This document shows, one piece after another, positions 1 to 9,201 of a stretch of 64,000 nt of DNA (position 1 is the first letter of the stretch; each line of letters starts with the position of its first letter). The notes below the pieces were generated by a model. It was not told the DNA's origin, searched no databases, and saw only the letters and a list, made by a program, of their open reading frames with translations. The position numbers and the translations under genes were made by a program. This stretch comes from Nakaseomyces glabratus (Eukaryota > Ascomycota > Saccharomycetes > Saccharomycetales > Saccharomycetaceae), in contig NC_088952.1 in the NCBI RefSeq assembly GCF_010111755.1, positions 310,001 through 374,000 of the forward strand, in the 5' to 3' direction.

Positions 1-1595
1 TTGAATAGCCAGTATCTCCTTCCGTATGACGAGTCAATGTAACATTTCCATCTAACAGGCTCCATTCTTGCCATGTCCACAATACTGGTAGTGGTATCCC
101 CAACATTGTAAGCTGGTTTCATAGCAATAATTTCATGTTGCCTATTTGATTTTTCGATTTGTTGCCAAGCGTCAAATGATACTTCGAGAGCAACAAGAGT
201 AGGACAGCTGGTGTACAATTTATGTTCATTAATTGTCCACCTGTTGACATGGGCGTTGTCAGATATATTTAGGTATCTTAGTTTCTGGTAGTTTTCGTTC
301 ATTTCTTCCTGTTGGGGTTGCAGTAATGCTAGGTATGAGGAATTATTAGTTGAACTTAGTGATTTATGCAATTGGGTTGTCATTTTTGGGTCAGGCGTTA
401 AAAAATCAACCAATTTAGATATTGGGATGTCATTACCTCTAATGCTTAAACTTTTAAGCTTAGGGAAATTGAGTTTTATGAACTGTAAAGTATCACGGGT
501 AGTTATATAATATCCATTCCTTGTAAATCTGATTTGAGCTCCATTACCATCCGCATTAGAAGGGTTAGTAGAGTCAATTTCCTCTATATGGAGAGGTAAG
601 CCACCGATATTGAGGTATTGTAAAGTCTTATTGTGGCCATACCTACATAACTTTTTAAGTAAAAACATCGTGTGTACCTCGGTCCAAGATGATGAATGTG
701 TAAGTGCGCTGACATTCAACCATTCCAAGGTCGTTGTGTTATTTTCATCTGTAACAGCCGGATGGTGACTGAAAAACTCTAAGACTGCTCTTGGTGTTAG
801 TTGAAGGCACATAGCTAACGAAAGGTGAGTTAAGTTCTTATAATGCGGTATGCCATTTATTAAGGTATCGTCATCGATTGATGTGTGCGCCAAATCAAGT
901 TTCTGTAGTTCAGGTAGCATCTGAAGTGTGGCCTTGAGTGTTTTACTTGGGAGATCTGTGCAGTCATTTAAACCTAAGCAAGTTATTTGGTAGTTAAAGT
1001 ACATTCCACCATTGGGATCACTTAGTTGCAAAGCTTCTATTGCATCAATGAAACTCTTGGTAAATATAGGTCCAGAACACCCACAAAAATCAATAACACT
1101 AAGGACTTTATTATTACTGAAAAGGTACTTGATTATATTGGCATCTAAGTCATCCTGGATATTCTCATTAGCTAAAAATTCTCTTAGAGTGGGGCTAGTT
1201 AGTTGTAGGAATTCCATAATAGTCTCATTAGTTAAATTTTTAATCATTTTATTCATTTCTCCTGTCCGTCCCAATCCAATAGATGTCAATTCCTGGAAGT
1301 CCAGTACTTGCACTACGTTCCTTAAACTGGCATTACTCTTCAATGATGTCAGTAATGAATGAAATCTCTTGGCAGTTGTCAAGTTACAATATCTGTAAAC
1401 AAGGACCCTGCAGATATGGTAAAACATCTTGTTCACGGTAAGGTTACTCTTTAAGAAAGTTGCCAGATTTTCATTAAATTTCTCTGCTGATCCAGGCTGG
1501 TCATTGCGCATGAAGTCATTGAACTGATATGTCAAAATTTGGTAAATGATTTCAGGTGGGACATTATCCCTTGGGAAAGTCGTATTCGTATCCAT
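1..1595 (-). CDS. F-box/leucine-rich-repeat-like protein (3' part cut off by window edge)
   Basis: The minus strand is open from an ATG at 1593-1595 to the left edge, so 531 codons are visible and the C-terminus is missing. The N-terminus begins MDTNTTFPRDNVPPEIIYQI. The stretch VPPEIIYQILTYQF (about residues 12-25) resembles the start of an F-box. Downstream there are several leucine-rich segments of LRR type, for example LPELQKLDLAHTSIDDDTL and KTLQYLNIGGLPL. F-box/LRR proteins act as substrate receptors of SCF ubiquitin ligases, so that role is inferred. It may correspond to one of the S. cerevisiae F-box genes of unknown substrate, such as YDR306C or YLR352W, but I cannot decide which. 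I translated this by hand. Confidence 0.72.
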   Translation of the reverse strand, partial: MDTNTTFPRDNVPPEIIYQILTYQFNDFMRNDQPGSAEKFNENLATFLKSNLTVNKMFYHICRVLVYRYCNLTTAKRFHSLLTSLKSNASLRNVVQVLDFQELTSIGLGRTGEMNKMIKNLTNETIMEFLQLTSPTLREFLANENIQDDLDANIIKYLFSNNKVLSVIDFCGCSGPIFTKSFIDAIEALQLSDPNGGMYFNYQITCLGLNDCTDLPSKTLKATLQMLPELQKLDLAHTSIDDDTLINGIPHYKNLTHLSLAMCLQLTPRAVLEFFSHHPAVTDENNTTTLEWLNVSALTHSSSWTEVHTMFLLKKLCRYGHNKTLQYLNIGGLPLHIEEIDSTNPSNADGNGAQIRFTRNGYYITTRDTLQFIKLNFPKLKSLSIRGNDIPISKLVDFLTPDPKMTTQLHKSLSSTNNSSYLALLQPQQEEMNENYQKLRYLNISDNAHVNRWTINEHKLYTSCPTLVALEVSFDAWQQIEKSNRQHEIIAMKPAYNVGDTTTSIVDMARMEPVRWKCYIDSSYGRRYWLF

Positions 1596-1896
1596 TAAGA
1601 TGTATGGACTCGCCTAATGCCCTGATAATCAACTTCTTATACCCTACTATCTCTTAATTCGGTGTGATATGGAGAGTTCAATATAGTCTAACACACTCTT
1701 TGTAAACGTCTTTTCTAGCAAAATTGACTCTACAGTGAGCAGCTTTCTCAAAAATGGCCTTCTTTACTCAAGTCAAATTATGTACAAGTTCTATTTATTG
1801 ATTGATGATTATTATCTTTGTATTATATGTGGACCTGTGTCAAGCAAAAAAGGTCCATTGTTTGATGTTCATCCATCGATAATCAATGCTAAACAG

Positions 1897-1921
1897 AGGG
1901 GTGCCATAGGATGGCACCTTT
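1897..1921 (+). repeat. perfect hairpin, 8-bp stem extendable to 11 bp
   Basis: GGTGCCAT (1900-1907) and ATGGCACC (1911-1918) are separated by three bases. Two G-U pairs and one A-U pair extend the stem to 1897-1921 if it is transcribed. It lies 15 bases from a second, nested inverted repeat at 1936-2001. Its function is unknown. Confidence 0.6.
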
Positions 1922-1933
1922 AGCAAGAATACA

Positions 1934-2003
1934 AGCCCTAATTTTACTGGACCTAAATTATGGTTATTTTGTGCCCTAACCATAAGGTGTGCAAATTAGG
2001 GTT
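1934..2003. promoter_or_regulatory. Tbf1-like site cluster inside nested inverted repeats
   Basis: AGCCCTAA at 1934-1941 and, on the other strand, AACCCTAA (plus strand TTAGGGTT, 1996-2003) both fit the Tbf1 consensus ARCCCTAA. TGCCCTAA at 1973-1980 and 2292-2299 each differ at one base. The two exact sites are opposed, making CCCTAATTT (1936-1944) pair with AAATTAGGG (1993-2001). Inside this lies a second pair, TTATGGTTA (1958-1966) with TAACCATAA (1977-1985). In S. cerevisiae Tbf1 marks most snoRNA promoters and some protein-coding ones. Binding here is inferred from motif matching only. Confidence 0.4.
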
Positions 2004-2014
2004 TCCAGTTATCG

Positions 2015-2022
2015 TATAAATG
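2015..2022 (+). promoter_or_regulatory. TATA-box match
   Basis: TATAAATG fits TATAWAWR and lies 12 bases after the last Tbf1-like site, reading rightward. No protein-coding gene starts downstream on this strand before the tRNA at 2427. It would therefore fit a non-coding transcript, or it may be chance in AT-rich sequence. Confidence 0.3.
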
Positions 2023-2426
2023 GAGTAGGGTATGATACAAATTTTGCATTATATTCATTAATAAATATAAACTTTGGTGAATCATTTGTGAATCTATCTG
2101 GTATTCATAACTCCTAGTGTTTACAATTTCTATGATCCGTTCTATATTATGCTAAAATAATTCAAAGAACGGCATGCTAAAAGATATATAACACTCAGAT
2201 AAACGTTGGAATTAAACAAAAACCGAAGCAATTTGCCCGTCGTTATTGTTATTCGTCTTGATCATAGTCAATTAGCGATTCAGCATAATTATGCCCTAAT
2301 AATTAGGAAAGTCAAGTAGCAATACCAACATATCTTCTAAATTGGATAAATCCACTTAATTGCACGTGATATTAAAATGTAAGATATGGTTAGCAAAGTT
2401 AATCCAGCCTTCAACAAATACGATAT

Positions 2427-2545
2427 GGTTGTTTGGCCGAGCGGTCTAAGGCGCCTGATTCAAGTTGAAAAATACTTACTGGGTTAACAAACTCAGGAGC
2501 ACTCAGGTATCGTAAGATGCAAGAGTTCGAATCTCTTAGCAACCA
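2427..2545 (+). tRNA. tRNA-Leu(CAA), intron-containing
   Basis: The acceptor arms GGTTGTT and AGCAACC pair (one G-U), followed by discriminator A. The D-arm and B-box region (GAGTTCGAATC) and a long variable arm of leucine type are present. The anticodon CAA is at 2461-2463. Exon 1 ends with G at 2464, the intron is 2465-2501 (37 nt), and exon 2 starts CTCAGG at 2502. The arrangement matches the yeast tRNA-Leu(CAA) family, whose members carry an intron one base after the anticodon. The internal A and B boxes serve as its promoter. The mature tRNA would be 82 nt before CCA addition. Confidence 0.97.
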
Positions 2546-2548
2546 TTA

Positions 2549-2557
2549 TTTTTTTTT
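2549..2557 (+). terminator. RNA polymerase III terminator of tRNA-Leu
   Basis: A run of nine T residues starts four bases after the tRNA discriminator base, a typical yeast Pol III termination signal. Confidence 0.85.
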
Positions 2558-2825
2558 GATTGTATTTTTCTAAATACATGTTTTGGTAACTGGTAATGAA
2601 CAAAAAGCTATTTATTTTAATCTGAACACCGTTATCAATATATCGATATGATAATGAACTTAATTATTCTTTTCGCATTATGTGAATAAATTTTTTTTCT
2701 CTTAAGATTCATCATGCCAACGTTAAATTATATTATACAATTTATGCTATTATGTGGTTATATATATCGTGCTGTAATCTATCAACTTATTTGTATCTCA
2801 CTATTCTTCAATGTAACCACTTTGA

Positions 2826-5609
2826 TTAGTCACTGCTACCAGCATCGCTTTCGTCACTATCACTATCAACAAACTCTTTACTCAAGTATTGCTTTTCGCT
2901 TTTTTTACCCTGTCTGCCAGAAGTACCCTTATCAGTGCCATTAGATTCCGTCTGCGAGTTTCCGACCAACTTTTGTTTCGGCTGTGACAATCTTAATTGA
3001 GATGATCTAAACGATCTGTTACTATCATCATTAGAGCTGTCACTTGAATCAGAATCACTATCTGATTCTTTACGTAACAATTTCACTTTCTTAATCAACC
3101 CTGCTTTCTCATACCTACTTGCCATACCGTGTTTCTTTGCAGAACTCGGTTCAGAGATAGAATTGTCTTGTTGTTGCAATCGGTTAGAGTTATGAACCGG
3201 TTGTGAAGATGATACAACAGCGCTCTTAGTACTTTTTGAGTTCTGTATGTTATGTGATGATGATTGGTCATTACTCACAGTTTCTTTTGAACTGCCATTT
3301 TGAGAAGATCGTATTGTATCTCTACTCGTAGATAGAGGTTTTTCATTGGCAGATTTATTTGGGGTTGCACTAATTGATTTAGTATTCGTTTTATTTGATT
3401 GTGAAGATATACGTGGTGACTTCCTTAAAGCAGAAGTCGAAGGTTGGGCTCGATTTTCTTTTCTTGGCGTAGTAGCAACGTGTGGTTGAGAAGAAATCTT
3501 GGAAATCTTCACCGGTATACCTTTAGCTATTTGTTCATTATCAACCTTCTCATTTTTACCAGCAGAAATATTTCCGTTAGCCAGTTTAACTGTTAGGGGT
3601 TTTTCTGCATTTGTGATGGTTTTCAAAACCTTTTCCTTGATCTCGGTGATCTTTTCTGCTGCAGTTTTAGATTTTGCGGAGGTAGGGGATGCAACACTTT
3701 TTATTTGCTTTAACGCTGACAAAGTTTCTCTTAGATTGTCCTTCATGGTGTCATAATCAGTTTTTTCCTTCGTTGCCGACCTTTCAAGATTATTTGGTGT
3801 GGACTGTTGTGAAATCAAGCTTTTTAGAGATAGTTCCATATTATTTACCTTAAGTGATTTACTGGGTGTTCTCACATTAGAACTTTTCTTATTATCAGTA
3901 ATATTTCTCACTTCTTTTGCAATGGGGCTCTTCCTTTTTTTTGACTCATCTGGATATTCATGATCGACTATCGCTTGCAGCTTTTTTGATAATGTTGGTG
4001 TTTTCTTTGGTGACGAAACCTTTGAAGATGAAGTCTTTACTGGAGAAGTCTTAGAGACAGAAGATGCTTTATCAGTGTTTTTTTTAGGAGTCTTAGTGTT
4101 TATCTCAGTGGCATTTGGAGAATCATTAAGGTTTGTATTGTGTAGCTTAACTGCCAATTCTTTATTCTCTTTTTTCGAATTAGGAAGGGACGAAGGACCA
4201 TTTATGACACCCAGAGCTATTTTTTCAGTTTCAGTTGTAGGATCCAAAGATGTACCTAAAGATTTAGTAGATTCTTCACTTCTACACATAGTCTGCTCTT
4301 TATCACTACCAATTATACTTCTAACACTATCTTTTTCATCAGTTGTGTTGGTACCATAATCAACTTGATACTGCCTGGAGGCTAACGATGTACTTCTTAC
4401 CGGATTGTGAACTATTTGACCCTCCTCGGTATCTGAAAAGTTATCGATTCTCTTTAATACATCCTCAATTATGGGAATATTAGTGGAATTTACCCTTTTA
4501 TTATGAACCTTTAGTTCAAGTGATGATGTTCTTTTGTCGTTACGATTTGTGGGTGAATCGGAGTTTCTAGTGTTGGGTAAAATTTTACGTTCAGCACCAA
4601 CTAATTTCTTACCTCGGGCAGTGTTACTATCATTTTCGAGTTGCACATCTATATGGTTGTTTATTGGACTGTTAATTCTCTTTTTACTAAAAACCAAAGA
4701 CTTTGGTTGACTTTCTGATATTACACGCTGCCCACTCAAATTCACTCTATTCGGCGTTGAAATAAACTCCATAGGAATATCTGGCACAATCAACTGTTGC
4801 TTTGATTTATCAGGGTCGACTACTTCTGACCTAGACACTACATCCAAGTTCTGTGACTCTGAAAATATTCTCTTACCGTCACCAATACCAGAACTAATCC
4901 TGATGGCAGGCGATTGTGGTTGTGCCGGTGGTGGTAAAAATGACCTGTCAGTTAAAGTTGATCTATTGGCAGCAAATGCAGTCGAAACATTACGATTAAT
5001 AACAACAGTCGATGAATTTATCTCATCATTAGATATCTCATTAGCCAATGGCGAAGTAACACGCAAGTTATTACTCAAAGGTGCCAAATTATTAGGCTTA
5101 CTTCTCTTAGGTACTAAAATCTGCGGTTCAATCCTACTGCTATTTCCAAATGCTTTTGAACTTCTCCTCTTTCTTACTGAGCTATAAGCAGAGATTCTTC
5201 CAGCATCATGCAAATCATTAGCATTTAGTGTACCATTTGCGTCAATAAATTCCAGCTCATTTTTTAAAATAACTAAAACTGTGTTATCCATTGAAAAAAC
5301 ATCTTTCACAAGATAAGTTGCGTCTAAATCACAATGGTTTATATCCTGTAAACTTAATATCTCAAAACTTTCAATATTCAGATTTGAATATAGCTTGGTG
5401 ATCCTATTCTCAATCTCATCAGCAAGTTGAAGCAAAGTATTTTCAGGCTTTGTGAAATGCAGGAATTTTCGAGTATGGTCACGGATTATGTGACCACCAT
5501 TTCTAATGGTTGTGATAGTCTGATCATCACTATTATCTCCATCAATACTGTAACCGTTTGCCTTCAATTGATTTTGAGGTTGGATCAAAACCACCTGCAA
5601 CTTGTACAT
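2826..5609 (-). CDS. NET1: Net1/Tof2-family nucleolar protein (rDNA silencing, Cdc14 anchoring)
   Basis: The 927-aa product starts MYKLQVVLIQ, the family's conserved N-terminus. I chose this ATG (5607-5609) over an in-frame one 21 codons upstream. A conserved ubiquitin-like N-terminal region contains FLHFTKPENTLLQLADEIE and EILSLQDINHCDLDATYLVKDVF. Near residue 225 comes RSFLPPPAQPQSPAIRISSG, followed by STPNRVNLSGQRV; both resemble Net1. The rest is a long Ser/Lys-rich disordered tail ending in an acidic-serine tract. Net1 is the core of the RENT complex, holding Cdc14 and Sir2 in the nucleolus and stimulating Pol I. Tof2 is its duplicate. The sequence looks closer to Net1, but the neighbouring gene may be the YKR011C homolog, which sits next to TOF2 in S. 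cerevisiae. The assignment between the two is therefore not certain. Confidence 0.8.
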   Translation of the reverse strand: MYKLQVVLIQPQNQLKANGYSIDGDNSDDQTITTIRNGGHIIRDHTRKFLHFTKPENTLLQLADEIENRITKLYSNLNIESFEILSLQDINHCDLDATYLVKDVFSMDNTVLVILKNELEFIDANGTLNANDLHDAGRISAYSSVRKRRSSKAFGNSSRIEPQILVPKRSKPNNLAPLSNNLRVTSPLANEISNDEINSSTVVINRNVSTAFAANRSTLTDRSFLPPPAQPQSPAIRISSGIGDGKRIFSESQNLDVVSRSEVVDPDKSKQQLIVPDIPMEFISTPNRVNLSGQRVISESQPKSLVFSKKRINSPINNHIDVQLENDSNTARGKKLVGAERKILPNTRNSDSPTNRNDKRTSSLELKVHNKRVNSTNIPIIEDVLKRIDNFSDTEEGQIVHNPVRSTSLASRQYQVDYGTNTTDEKDSVRSIIGSDKEQTMCRSEESTKSLGTSLDPTTETEKIALGVINGPSSLPNSKKENKELAVKLHNTNLNDSPNATEINTKTPKKNTDKASSVSKTSPVKTSSSKVSSPKKTPTLSKKLQAIVDHEYPDESKKRKSPIAKEVRNITDNKKSSNVRTPSKSLKVNNMELSLKSLISQQSTPNNLERSATKEKTDYDTMKDNLRETLSALKQIKSVASPTSAKSKTAAEKITEIKEKVLKTITNAEKPLTVKLANGNISAGKNEKVDNEQIAKGIPVKISKISSQPHVATTPRKENRAQPSTSALRKSPRISSQSNKTNTKSISATPNKSANEKPLSTSRDTIRSSQNGSSKETVSNDQSSSHNIQNSKSTKSAVVSSSQPVHNSNRLQQQDNSISEPSSAKKHGMASRYEKAGLIKKVKLLRKESDSDSDSSDSSNDDSNRSFRSSQLRLSQPKQKLVGNSQTESNGTDKGTSGRQGKKSEKQYLSKEFVDSDSDESDAGSSD

Positions 5610-6248
5610 GCTCGTTGAGGCCGCTTGGGTTTCACAAACTGTGGGGAACTGGCCTCCTGATTTTTGACACAACTCACTGAGAATTCTTAGTCAGGATGAT
5701 ATATGGAAAACTTAAACAATAAAAACATAGTTGCTGCTCAGTACAATTGGATATATATGAACATACAAACGCCATAATCAACAATGGTTATTATTCCCGT
5801 TATTGAGTGAATTCCAGCTAGCTGTTTCCCAACGTAGTAAATGATATCGATGATTTATGTTTAACCTAGAATCTCTTCATGCTTGTTTTAGTTGTGCCAA
5901 AAAGAGTTACAACTACATGTGTTGATTGTTATTAATTAAACATTATATTATTATTAGTTTTATGCGTATTTATAACGGTTTGTTATTCCTTTCTTATCTT
6001 TCTCATTTAATATTTACATTATAGCAAAATGGAAAGCCATAAACTGGCACCAAAAAAAGTAAGGCGTTATGGATACCAGCTTATCAAAGTCAAAAACAAT
6101 TAATCTTATTAGTAGTATTTTGTTGTGATAGAAATATTTGAGATTTATTATAACTTGGCACATGATTTAGAGTTTTGCGAATGATCAAACCGTATTTTGA
6201 TCAACGTGAAAGTTTCTTGTAGATCACATTCACGACTAATTCGGTACT
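5610..6248. other. AT-rich intergenic region upstream of NET1-family gene
   Basis: This holds the presumed promoter of the minus-strand NET1-family gene and the 3' flank of the next minus-strand gene. I see no reading frame, RNA gene or clear regulatory motif in it. Confidence 0.5.
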
Positions 6249-7205
6249 CTATTTAATTTTTGACACCCTGTTTGTTGCTTGCTTCCGGCGCTTCCTTTCG
6301 GGATACTTCGAGTATTTATCCAGATAAACATCTTCAAAGTTTTCCACAATGGGCTTAAACAACATATTGAAGTTACTCATAATTTGCTTTGATGTCTCGT
6401 TATCAATGTCTTCGACAGCACGAGGAGAATGAGTTGCTGTTGTATAATTTGGAGACAAAGATCTTACGCGAATCATCTCTTCATCTTCACAGCTATCCTC
6501 TGAAATACTTTCCATAATAGAATCCTTGCGGCTCTTTCTAAACCTATGTTTACGAGACATCCGCGCATGGAATGCGTCAATTTGATTCTTGATTACATGT
6601 TTATTTTTTGATAATTCAGCTTTAATTAACGCCAAAAGAACAATGTGATGGAAGCCTTCAGTAGAAGCGGTAGCATGCTTGGAGGCCTGTTTAGCATCAA
6701 CTCGACAATGATTATCGATCTCTTTCCAGAAGACACTAGCATTACAATTACTCCAATCAACATTTAATTTCTTCAAGCTATTTTCTAGTTCTATTTTATT
6801 TGGGTGCTCTTGCATCCGTTTCGTTCCAACAAATTCTCTCCAGTCGTCTGATTTAGTTTTTTTAGCCGAGCGATGATTACCATGCAGCGTATCGTACCAG
6901 CCTTGCACAACAGCTTCGTCTGCACCCCACTGACCATCAGATCTCCAAACAGAGAATTCTTCATCCGAGTCGTTAAATTCAACAATATAAAAGGGCATAC
7001 CAGACTTTATATGCGTATTACCCAAGAATACTTCAACTTTCAAGTTGTCAGCAATGGTTTCTGAACATTTAAACTTGACCATACGAGAATCCTGAATTCC
7101 CCAGAAATAATTAACCAGTTCTTTGCTATCTTCACATGCTAATACTTGGGACAATCGTACAACTTCTCCATTCTCACCACGTACATATACAGTTTCGCCA
7201 CTCAT
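6249..7205 (-). CDS. unrecognised 318-aa protein, possibly nuclear
   Basis: The frame starts at ATG 7203-7205 with MSGETVYVRGENGEVVRLSQ and ends at 6249. The N-terminal half (about residues 1-105) looks like a compact folded domain with alternating hydrophobic and charged strands. A middle segment is helical, and around residues 215-225 there is a very basic patch (RMSRKHRFRKSRK). An acidic serine stretch (SISEDSCEDEEM) follows, and the C-terminus is again basic (PERKRRKQATNR). The basic patches look like nuclear localisation or nucleic-acid-binding signals. I do not recognise the family from sequence. Position and direction, immediately upstream of a NET1/TOF2 gene, match S. cerevisiae YKR011C, a nuclear protein of unknown function of similar length. 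That link is inference from synteny. Confidence 0.8.
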   Translation of the reverse strand: MSGETVYVRGENGEVVRLSQVLACEDSKELVNYFWGIQDSRMVKFKCSETIADNLKVEVFLGNTHIKSGMPFYIVEFNDSDEEFSVWRSDGQWGADEAVVQGWYDTLHGNHRSAKKTKSDDWREFVGTKRMQEHPNKIELENSLKKLNVDWSNCNASVFWKEIDNHCRVDAKQASKHATASTEGFHHIVLLALIKAELSKNKHVIKNQIDAFHARMSRKHRFRKSRKDSIMESISEDSCEDEEMIRVRSLSPNYTTATHSPRAVEDIDNETSKQIMSNFNMLFKPIVENFEDVYLDKYSKYPERKRRKQATNRVSKIK

Positions 7206-7699
7206 ATTATCTTTGGGTTTAGATGATTAATATTAGGAAACCTGTCAAAAGTATCAGAAAAAAAAAACAATATAGAAACCTACCAGCTTCTTATCTAGGT
7301 AAACTTCAGGGCAATTACAAATATAAATTATAAACTTTACTAAGTTGGGTTATTCAACTTTCTCCAGGAAGTTTGGAAGACCCCTTCCGTTTTATATAGT
7401 TGTCACCGGAAGTTGACAGGTCAACAACCTTAAAAAGTGACTCGAGAAATGATTTACACGATCTCCTGCACTGGACACCTCACCCTTTGAGGAAAACGTC
7501 CTTCACGATATCGGCTCTTATAATTTCCAGGCACCAGATCTGGTACTAGATCTCAGCCATTGTTTAGTAAATCATACGAACATCACTGGAAATATAGCCA
7601 CTTAAGTTGTTTAAGCAGATATGACTTTTCATTCTATTATTATGTACTGTATTTATTGTTTATTATTTTGTTTTCCCTCATTCATATAGTCTGGGAAAG
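7206..7699. other. intergenic region with two short palindromes
   Basis: This is the presumed promoter of the 318-aa gene. It contains GTTGACAGGTCAAC at 7412-7425 (6-bp arms, 2-base centre) and the perfect 12-bp palindrome ACCAGATCTGGT at 7533-7544. Either could be a dimeric factor site, but I recognise no known consensus. Confidence 0.4.
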
Positions 7700-8002
7700 C
7701 TATTTGTTGTGGCGACGCTTCTTTTTATTCTTTCGACGGGTTGTGGCTTTCAGGGTACGCTGATACTTATCGTTGTAACACAGGGATTCATGACTGCTAT
7801 CTTTGTTTTCTCTTATGGAGTGTTTTCGTTTCTGCTTTGATTGTCTTCTAGTTGCGCCATGGTCTATCTCACCGCTATTCAGATTGGAAACGCTTTTTGT
7901 TTTGCTGAAAATACTAGCCATCTCCAATGAGTTCACATCGCACTCTTTTTCAACTATTGCTGGCTTTGTGTTTATTTTAAATATTCTGATAAAAAATTCC
8001 AT
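7700..8002 (-). CDS. doubtful small basic protein, 100 aa
   Basis: The frame begins with ATG at 8000-8002 and encodes MEFFIRIFKINTKPAIVEKE and onward. It is polar and serine-rich and ends in a strongly basic tail (TTRRKNKKKRRHNK). It lies in a 2-kb space between two real genes and is the only frame here with an ATG and a plausible composition. I recognise no homolog. The lysine/arginine tail could be a nuclear or nucleolar signal, or chance translation of an A-rich strand. It may be a lineage-specific gene or not a gene at all. Confidence 0.3.
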   Translation of the reverse strand: MEFFIRIFKINTKPAIVEKECDVNSLEMASIFSKTKSVSNLNSGEIDHGATRRQSKQKRKHSIRENKDSSHESLCYNDKYQRTLKATTRRKNKKKRRHNK

Positions 8003-9201
8003 GGTTGAATTAATTTGAAAAATGAATGCTTTGCTAAGTCTGTGCGCTTAATTACTCCCGCTGTAATATAAGTAACACAGGACGTTGGGATGAGCAAGGT
8101 CTTAATTATATTTTTGAATGCTCATCAGGAGGTACAACTGCTTACTGAATAAATATATAGTTCCCAAAACCTATGAAAGGATACATTGTGCAATATGTTT
8201 ACACAGGTTTTTGTGGTCTTGTGCATAAGCTGCACAGTTTTTTTTTGTTTGCACCATAGCAAAACAACGGATATCAGCAATTGCAAATCTAACATCATAT
8301 ATCAAATAGAGCTAAGTTACACAATATGATGTTAAAAAAATATTAAATAAGGGAGCTAGTGTGATAGCATTACAATTGCTTAAGGCGGGAAGGGACTGCT
8401 TAATGAAGTATTGGCTGGCATATTATTAAAAACTCCAGCACATGATACATCATAAATAACGAGCATATTGTTCTTTTAACAGAATTGTCTAATCCTTTAC
8501 TGACTGCCATTTTCAATAATTATTTTGTCACTGGCTTCTCCTAAGAACGAAGGAAAAACAGAATTGATGGAATCGATTGTTTACGTTGGTGAATTTCGCC
8601 TGAATTGTTTGTGCAGGACTTGTTTTGCAGTGTTCGCAATTAATTTTTTTTGTCGTTTTTCATTTCATTCTACTTTCTTTTTTTTTTCCTCTTTCCTTGG
8701 TCGTTGCCATTAAAATAATTTCGATAATACTAATATGGTGTGAGTGAGTAAATTTAGTTGCAACGTAGCGTTCACACTTCCAACATAATACCCTTTTTGC
8801 ATTTCAACATTGTTCCAAATCGATCAATAATTAACAATCGTTAGGCCAATTCTATTTAACAGCACTTTTTTTTTGACAGTTGTTGATTTTATAACGGCAA
8901 TTTCATTCACATTGAAGCATAGAATAACGGTTCCTTTTTCCTCTTATTGCTTTGTGTTGAACAACTCCTAGTGGTAATTGCTTTATTAAGACAGGAAAGA
9001 ACTATACATCGGATTCATATTTCGACTTTCTAACACTTGATAACCTACTGAATTATCCTTTTTTTGTTAAAGGTCAATCCCGGTTTACAAATAGTTACGA
9101 TCGATATAAATTGAGGCTACTGAATTCTCATAACCTTCAATTGATTTCCTGAAATAACTCCTCGCAACCAAGATAAAAAGATTACACATTCCCATTTTAG
9201 A
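8003..9201. other. long AT-rich 5' region of SSH1
   Basis: About 1.2 kb lies between the doubtful small frame and SSH1. It is AT-rich with many T tracts. I found no supported gene, tRNA or clear box C/D element by eye. Confidence 0.5.

Larger units (their letters stand above)
1596..2426. other. intergenic region between F-box gene and tRNA-Leu
   Basis: No credible protein-coding gene is seen. The region is the presumed promoter of the minus-strand F-box gene and the 5' flank of the tRNA. It holds a cluster of inverted repeats and CCCTAA/TTAGGG motifs, listed separately. There is also a 7-bp inverted repeat (2137-2143 with 2166-2172), an odd palindrome CCTAATAATTAGG at 2295-2307, and an E-box CACGTG at 2363-2368. 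Confidence 0.6.
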
